Shown: positions 6,455-9,823 of the stretch, piece after piece
Layout: each line of letters starts with the position of its first letter
Numbering within the stretch: position 1 is the first letter of the stretch
DNA from: Bacteroidales bacterium
GTDB lineage: Bacteria; Bacteroidota; Bacteroidia; Bacteroidales; VadinHA17
DNA: 9,823 nt
NCBI GenBank assembly: GCA_015486475.1
Contig: WFRO01000252.1
Span: 1 to 9,823 of the forward strand
Direction of reading: 5' to 3'
Program-made: the position numbers and the translations under genes
The notes under the pieces: model-generated
The model's input: only the letters and a program-made list of their open reading frames with translations
Database searches by the model: none
What the model was told of the DNA's origin: nothing

Positions 6455-6490
6455 AAGCTGCCCGGATGGCTTTGGCCGGGCGGCTTTTTT
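6455..6490 (+). terminator. intrinsic terminator of the ECF operon
   Basis: AAGCTGCCCGG (6455-6465) pairs with CCGGGCGGCTT (6476-6486) through 11 base pairs with a single T-G wobble, around a 10-base loop. A T-run (6485-6490) follows at once. It is a strong, GC-rich rho-independent terminator closing the sigma/anti-sigma/DUF4097 operon. It separates that operon from the susC-like gene. Confidence 0.9.
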
Positions 6491-6574
6491 ATTGTTAAGA
6501 TATATTACAATCAACTTATGCATATTTATTGAAAACCTGTATTTTATACGGGTTACCGGTCATTTTACCGAAAG

Positions 6575-6583
6575 TATCTTTGC
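6575..6583 (+). promoter_or_regulatory. Bacteroidota -7 promoter element of the susC-like gene
   Basis: TATCTTTGC is an exact TAnnTTTGC match. The -33 region near 6551-6556 (ggttac) only loosely resembles TTTG. Transcription would start near 6590, giving an untranslated leader of about 130 bases that contains the duplicated element at 6644-6685. Confidence 0.65.
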
Positions 6584-6634
6584 ATTTTTTTAACATATTT
6601 TAACACATCACATCAATATAATTTATAAATTTCG

Positions 6635-6685
6635 GTCCCCAATCGGGGACTATGAGTACGACCCGACCGGGGACTATGAGTACGA
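6635..6685 (+). repeat. tandem 24-base repeat with hairpin in the susC leader
   Basis: The 18-base motif cggggactatgagtacga occurs exactly at 6644-6661 and 6668-6685, a 24-base period. Just before the first copy, GTCCCC (6635-6640) is complementary to GGGGAC (6645-6650) with a 4-base loop. It could alternatively pair with GGGGAC in the second copy (6669-6674). The element lies downstream of the inferred transcription start, so it could act as RNA (leader structure, protein or sRNA site) or as a DNA operator. It matches no riboswitch class I know. Confidence 0.75.
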
Positions 6686-6720
6686 TCTGTTCAATTTTAT
6701 TAACCTAAAAACTGTAGTTT

Positions 6721-9700
6721 ATGGAAAAGAGACCTTTTCTTTTGCTGATCGTGTTCATTGCATTTCTGGGAAGTGCAATGGCACAGCAGAAAACGATCTC
6801 GGGGACTGTGACTTCCGCAGATGACGGGAGTACGCTTCCCGGAGTGAGCGTAGTGGTAAAAGGTACCACCTCAGGTACCATTACCGACATGAATGGTCAT
6901 TATACCATAACGGTACCGGCAGATGCCAGGGTTCTGGAGTTTTCATTTGTCGGGATGGCCACAAAAGAGGTTGAGATCGGTGACAAGACCACGATAGATG
7001 TGGTCATGGAACCGAGTAACGTAGAGCTCGACGAGGTAGTTGTTACCTCGCTGGGTATCTCTAAAGAGAAGAAGGCGCTGGGTTTTGCGGTCTCGGAAGT
7101 GAGCGGCAAGGATCTCTCTACGGTTAAGCAGACCAACGTCGTCAACTCGCTCTCCGGGCGTGTGGCAGGGGTGGTCATCACCGAGTCACCATCGGGACCT
7201 GCCGGGGGTACGCGTGTGATCATCCGCGGTAACAACTCCCTGACGGGCAACAACCAGCCCCTGTATGTTGTAGACGGTATCCCGATCGACAACTCAGGTT
7301 TTGGGAGTGCCAACGGCTCGGGTACGGCCAACTACCGGAGGGATGACTACGGTACCGGTATTTCGGACATCAACCCCGATGACATCGCCTCGATCACGGT
7401 GCTGAAGGGCCCGAACGCTGCAGCTCTGTATGGTTCGCGTGCTGCCAACGGTGTGATCCTGATCACCACCAAGAAAGGAAAGGCCCAGAAAGGCATCGGA
7501 GTGAATTTCAGCTCTTCGACAGAATTCTCGCATCCGTTGCTTCTGCCCCATTATCAGAACGAATACGGACAGGGTTCGGACGGCAACACTTATAATGATG
7601 TTGATGAGTTGCGCAACCACGGAGGTTCGTGGGGTGCCCGCATGGACGGTTCCAATCAGATCTACTGGACAGGTGAGACACGTCCCTATGTACCTCAGCC
7701 TGACAATGTCAAGGATTTCTTTCAGACCGGTTCCAACCTGGTCAACACCCTGGCACTGGAAGGGGGCAATGACAGTTACACCCTGCGTTTTGGTTACACC
7801 AACAACCACGCACGTTCCATCCTGCCCAATGCAGGCCTTACCAGGAACAGTTTCGACCTGCGTACCGTAGGGCATATATCGAAGAAGCTGACCGTCGACG
7901 CCAAAGTAACCTACTTTGTGCAGAAGGCCAACCAGCGGCCATTCCAGGGAACAGAAGGTGTCATGGCTTATCTGTATGATATCCCGCGTAACCTGGACAT
8001 CAACGACCTGAAAGACTATCAGAACCCCGATTATTCGGTACGCACCTACACCAACGGTACCAACGGTAACCCCTACTGGGTACAGTACCATGATGTCAAC
8101 AAAGACACCCGCAACAGGACGCTGGGTTTTGCCAAGGCCACCTATGAGTTCACCGACTGGCTGTCGGCCTTTGTACGTATAGGTACCGACTTTGTCTCGC
8201 AGAAGATCGAAACGATCAACCAGTACGGACACTGGTTTTACAGTACCGGCCGTTTCAATTTCCGTACTTATAATACAAATGAGACCAATGCTGATTTCCT
8301 CTTTATGTTCAACAAGGATCTCGGGTCAGATTTCAATCTGAGCGCCAATTTCGGCGGTAACATGCGGATCAATACCCGCGAGCATATGGGTATTTACGGA
8401 GACGACTTCAAGATCCCGACCAAACCTACCACGGCCAGTGCCCGCGAGCTGATCCCCTCCTATACGCCTCTGGTCAAGAAGAGGGTGAACTCACTGTACG
8501 GTTCGTTATCCCTCTCTTACAATAACTTCCTTTATCTGGATGTCACAGGGCGTAACGACTGGTCGTCCACGCTGCCGAAAAACAACTGGTCCTATTTCTA
8601 TCCTTCGGTCAGTCTTTCGGTGTTGCTCAACAAATTCATCGATCCGGATGCCAGCATACTGGACCTGCTGAAGATCCGCGGCAGCTGGGCAAAAGTGGGT
8701 AGCGATACCGGTCCTTACCAGTTGGACATTTATTACAACCTGCAGCAGAACGGCTATCTGGGTCTGACCACGCTTTCAAGGCCTTCGGTAAAGATGAACC
8801 CGGATCTGAAGCCGGAACAGACCAGTTCGCTGGAATTCGGTCTCGAGTTCAGGATGTTCAAAAACCGGCTGTACGGTGATCTCTCCTATTACAACATCAA
8901 ATCAGAGGACCTGATCATGGACGTCCCCGTCTCACCATCCACCGGTTACTCAAGGTTCCGCAGCAATGTGGGGCAGATGAGCAACAAAGGGTTTGAAATG
9001 ATGCTGGGAGGCATTCCTGTCCAGACGGATAAGTTCTCCTGGGATATATCCCTGAACTTCTCCCATAACAAGAACACGCTGGATGAGCTGATCGAGGGCG
9101 TGGATAAATATATCTTCAGTACGACCAATGCCGGCAACGTAGTGGTTCAGGCCACGGTAGGCGGCGGATACGGGGATATTTACGGCACCGACTGGCTGCG
9201 TACCGATGACGGTCGTATGGTGGTGGATGCCCAGGGTCGTCCCCTGGCCACTTCCGACAAGGTATATCTGGGCAACTACCAGCCCGACTGGGTAGGCGGT
9301 ATTACCAACACCTTCCGTTTTTACGGGTTCACACTGAACGCCCTCCTGGATATGCGTTTTGGCGGCCAGCTCTTCTCCGGTACGGATGCCTCGCTGGATG
9401 CTTCAGGGGTCACGACGCGTTCCCTGCAATACCGTGACGGGGTCACCCTGGATGCTGTTTATAACACCGGCACCCCTGACGACCCTGTCTGGACGGAAAA
9501 CACCACGGAGATCACCGGTCAGCAGTACTGGGGTTCGGTGGCGGGGATCGCCTCCAACTATGTGTATGATCAGACCTTCGTCATGCTGCGTGAGATGTCA
9601 CTGACCTATACCCTGCCCAAGAAGCTCTTCGAGAACAATTTCATCGGATCCCTGTCGGTGGGACTGATCGCCAGGAATCTCGGCTTCCTTTATAAGGATA

Positions 9701-9816
9701 TGGAGAATTTCGACCCGATCTCAAGTTACAGTACCAGTAACTTCGCACAGGGGATCCTGTACTTCACCCTGCCTACCACGAGAAGTTTCGGATTCAATGT
9801 GAACATCAAGTTTTAA
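6721..9816 (+). CDS. SusC/RagA-family TonB-linked outer membrane protein
   Basis: A 1031-residue TonB-dependent transporter that imports bulky nutrients (glycans or peptides) across the outer membrane, normally closed by a SusD lipoprotein lid and energised by TonB. Domains in order: signal peptide (1-21, cleavage after SAMA); a carboxypeptidase-regulatory-like beta sandwich (about 24-100, starting ISGTVTSADDGSTLPGVSV); a TonB-box-like SusC motif (ELDEVVVTSLGI, 102-113); a plug domain with LYVVDGIPID (181-190), ITVLKGPNAAALYGSRAANG (225-244) and ITTKKG; and a 22-strand-type barrel to the C-terminus. The barrel includes the family-typical LKPEQTSSLEFGLE, and the protein ends in Phe (FNVNIKF), as expected for outer-membrane barrel insertion. 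The length is usual for the family and the gene is complete. There is no N-terminal STN signalling domain, so it is not a sigma-regulator transducer. Only 7 bases follow the stop, so the expected susD gene is off the window. The substrate cannot be told from the sequence. Confidence 0.96.
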   Translation: MEKRPFLLLIVFIAFLGSAMAQQKTISGTVTSADDGSTLPGVSVVVKGTTSGTITDMNGHYTITVPADARVLEFSFVGMATKEVEIGDKTTIDVVMEPSNVELDEVVVTSLGISKEKKALGFAVSEVSGKDLSTVKQTNVVNSLSGRVAGVVITESPSGPAGGTRVIIRGNNSLTGNNQPLYVVDGIPIDNSGFGSANGSGTANYRRDDYGTGISDINPDDIASITVLKGPNAAALYGSRAANGVILITTKKGKAQKGIGVNFSSSTEFSHPLLLPHYQNEYGQGSDGNTYNDVDELRNHGGSWGARMDGSNQIYWTGETRPYVPQPDNVKDFFQTGSNLVNTLALEGGNDSYTLRFGYTNNHARSILPNAGLTRNSFDLRTVGHISKKLTVDAKVTYFVQKANQRPFQGTEGVMAYLYDIPRNLDINDLKDYQNPDYSVRTYTNGTNGNPYWVQYHDVNKDTRNRTLGFAKATYEFTDWLSAFVRIGTDFVSQKIETINQYGHWFYSTGRFNFRTYNTNETNADFLFMFNKDLGSDFNLSANFGGNMRINTREHMGIYGDDFKIPTKPTTASARELIPSYTPLVKKRVNSLYGSLSLSYNNFLYLDVTGRNDWSSTLPKNNWSYFYPSVSLSVLLNKFIDPDASILDLLKIRGSWAKVGSDTGPYQLDIYYNLQQNGYLGLTTLSRPSVKMNPDLKPEQTSSLEFGLEFRMFKNRLYGDLSYYNIKSEDLIMDVPVSPSTGYSRFRSNVGQMSNKGFEMMLGGIPVQTDKFSWDISLNFSHNKNTLDELIEGVDKYIFSTTNAGNVVVQATVGGGYGDIYGTDWLRTDDGRMVVDAQGRPLATSDKVYLGNYQPDWVGGITNTFRFYGFTLNALLDMRFGGQLFSGTDASLDASGVTTRSLQYRDGVTLDAVYNTGTPDDPVWTENTTEITGQQYWGSVAGIASNYVYDQTFVMLREMSLTYTLPKKLFENNFIGSLSVGLIARNLGFLYKDMENFDPISSYSTSNFAQGILYFTLPTTRSFGFNVNIKF

Positions 9817-9823
9817 CATAAAA

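Larger units (their letters stand above)
6388..6720. other. intergenic region: operon end and susC leader
   Basis: In order, this stretch contains a heptamer array, an intrinsic terminator, an AT-rich spacer, a TATCTTTGC promoter element, and a leader with a duplicated 18-base motif before the susC-like ATG. A 69-codon open frame through the array and terminator (6384-6593) has no protein-like features. The last bases before 6721 are A/T-rich (taacctaaaaactg), typical of Bacteroidota ribosome loading without a Shine-Dalgarno site. Confidence 0.8.

Noticed and set aside
494..6560. Shared ttaccggt at 494-501 and 6553-6560, upstream of two promoters
   Set aside because: It is only 8 bases, partly palindromic, and lies at different distances (57 and 22 bases) from the two -7 elements. 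Chance is a sufficient explanation.
6384..6593. 69-codon + strand open frame after the DUF4097-like gene
   Set aside because: It translates the heptamer array and the terminator stem. The repetitive product (RFQVSGFRFQV-like) is an artefact of the repeat.
7294..8232. 312-codon open frame on the - strand inside the susC-like gene
   Set aside because: The + strand protein is unmistakably SusC across this interval. The antisense translation lacks domain features and is explained by codon usage of the real gene.
4211..9816. A FecI/FecR-type trans-envelope signalling set (sigma, anti-sigma, TonB-dependent receptor)
   Set aside because: The anti-sigma candidate has no FecR domain, the transporter has no STN domain, and a terminator plus a separate promoter lies between them.

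Overview
The window looks like chromosomal DNA of a member of the Bacteroidota, probably a Bacteroidales-like lineage that uses the type IX secretion system. Three things point there: a complete SusC/RagA TonB-linked outer-membrane protein, a secreted protein with a C-terminal type IX sorting domain, and two upstream elements matching the Bacteroidota -7 consensus TAnnTTTGC. All convincing genes are on the + strand, and none is broken or frameshifted.

Layout. Positions 1-590 hold no gene. This stretch is made of short tandem repeats, mostly with a 7-base unit, plus GC-rich inverted segments. A large secreted protein with Asp-box (BNR) beta-propeller repeats follows at 591-4139. Next is a compact three-gene operon (4211-6387): an ECF sigma factor, a small single-pass membrane protein that is probably its anti-sigma factor, and an exported DUF4097-like beta-repeat protein. 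The operon appears to have its own ECF-type promoter (TGCAAC, 16 bases, CGTCT) and ends at a strong intrinsic terminator (6455-6490), just after another heptamer array. A 230-base AT-rich leader region then carries a TATCTTTGC promoter element and a tandem 24-base repeat with a hairpin. It precedes the SusC-like gene at 6721-9816, which is complete. Its usual SusD partner would lie beyond the right edge.

How the genes work together. The sigma factor, anti-sigma candidate and DUF4097 protein form a plausible autoregulated envelope-response unit. The SusC-like protein is a separate transcription unit and probably belongs to a nutrient-uptake locus that continues to the right. It lacks the N-terminal signalling (STN) domain needed to talk to an anti-sigma factor, so I do not link it to the sigma operon. 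The propeller protein appears to be monocistronic, with unknown substrate.

Nothing here is clearly a new defence or mobile system. The points most worth a second look are the recurrent heptamer arrays, the near-leaderless ECF promoter, the non-canonical anti-sigma candidate, the 17-residue periodicity of the DUF4097-like protein, and the duplicated hairpin-forming element in the susC leader.
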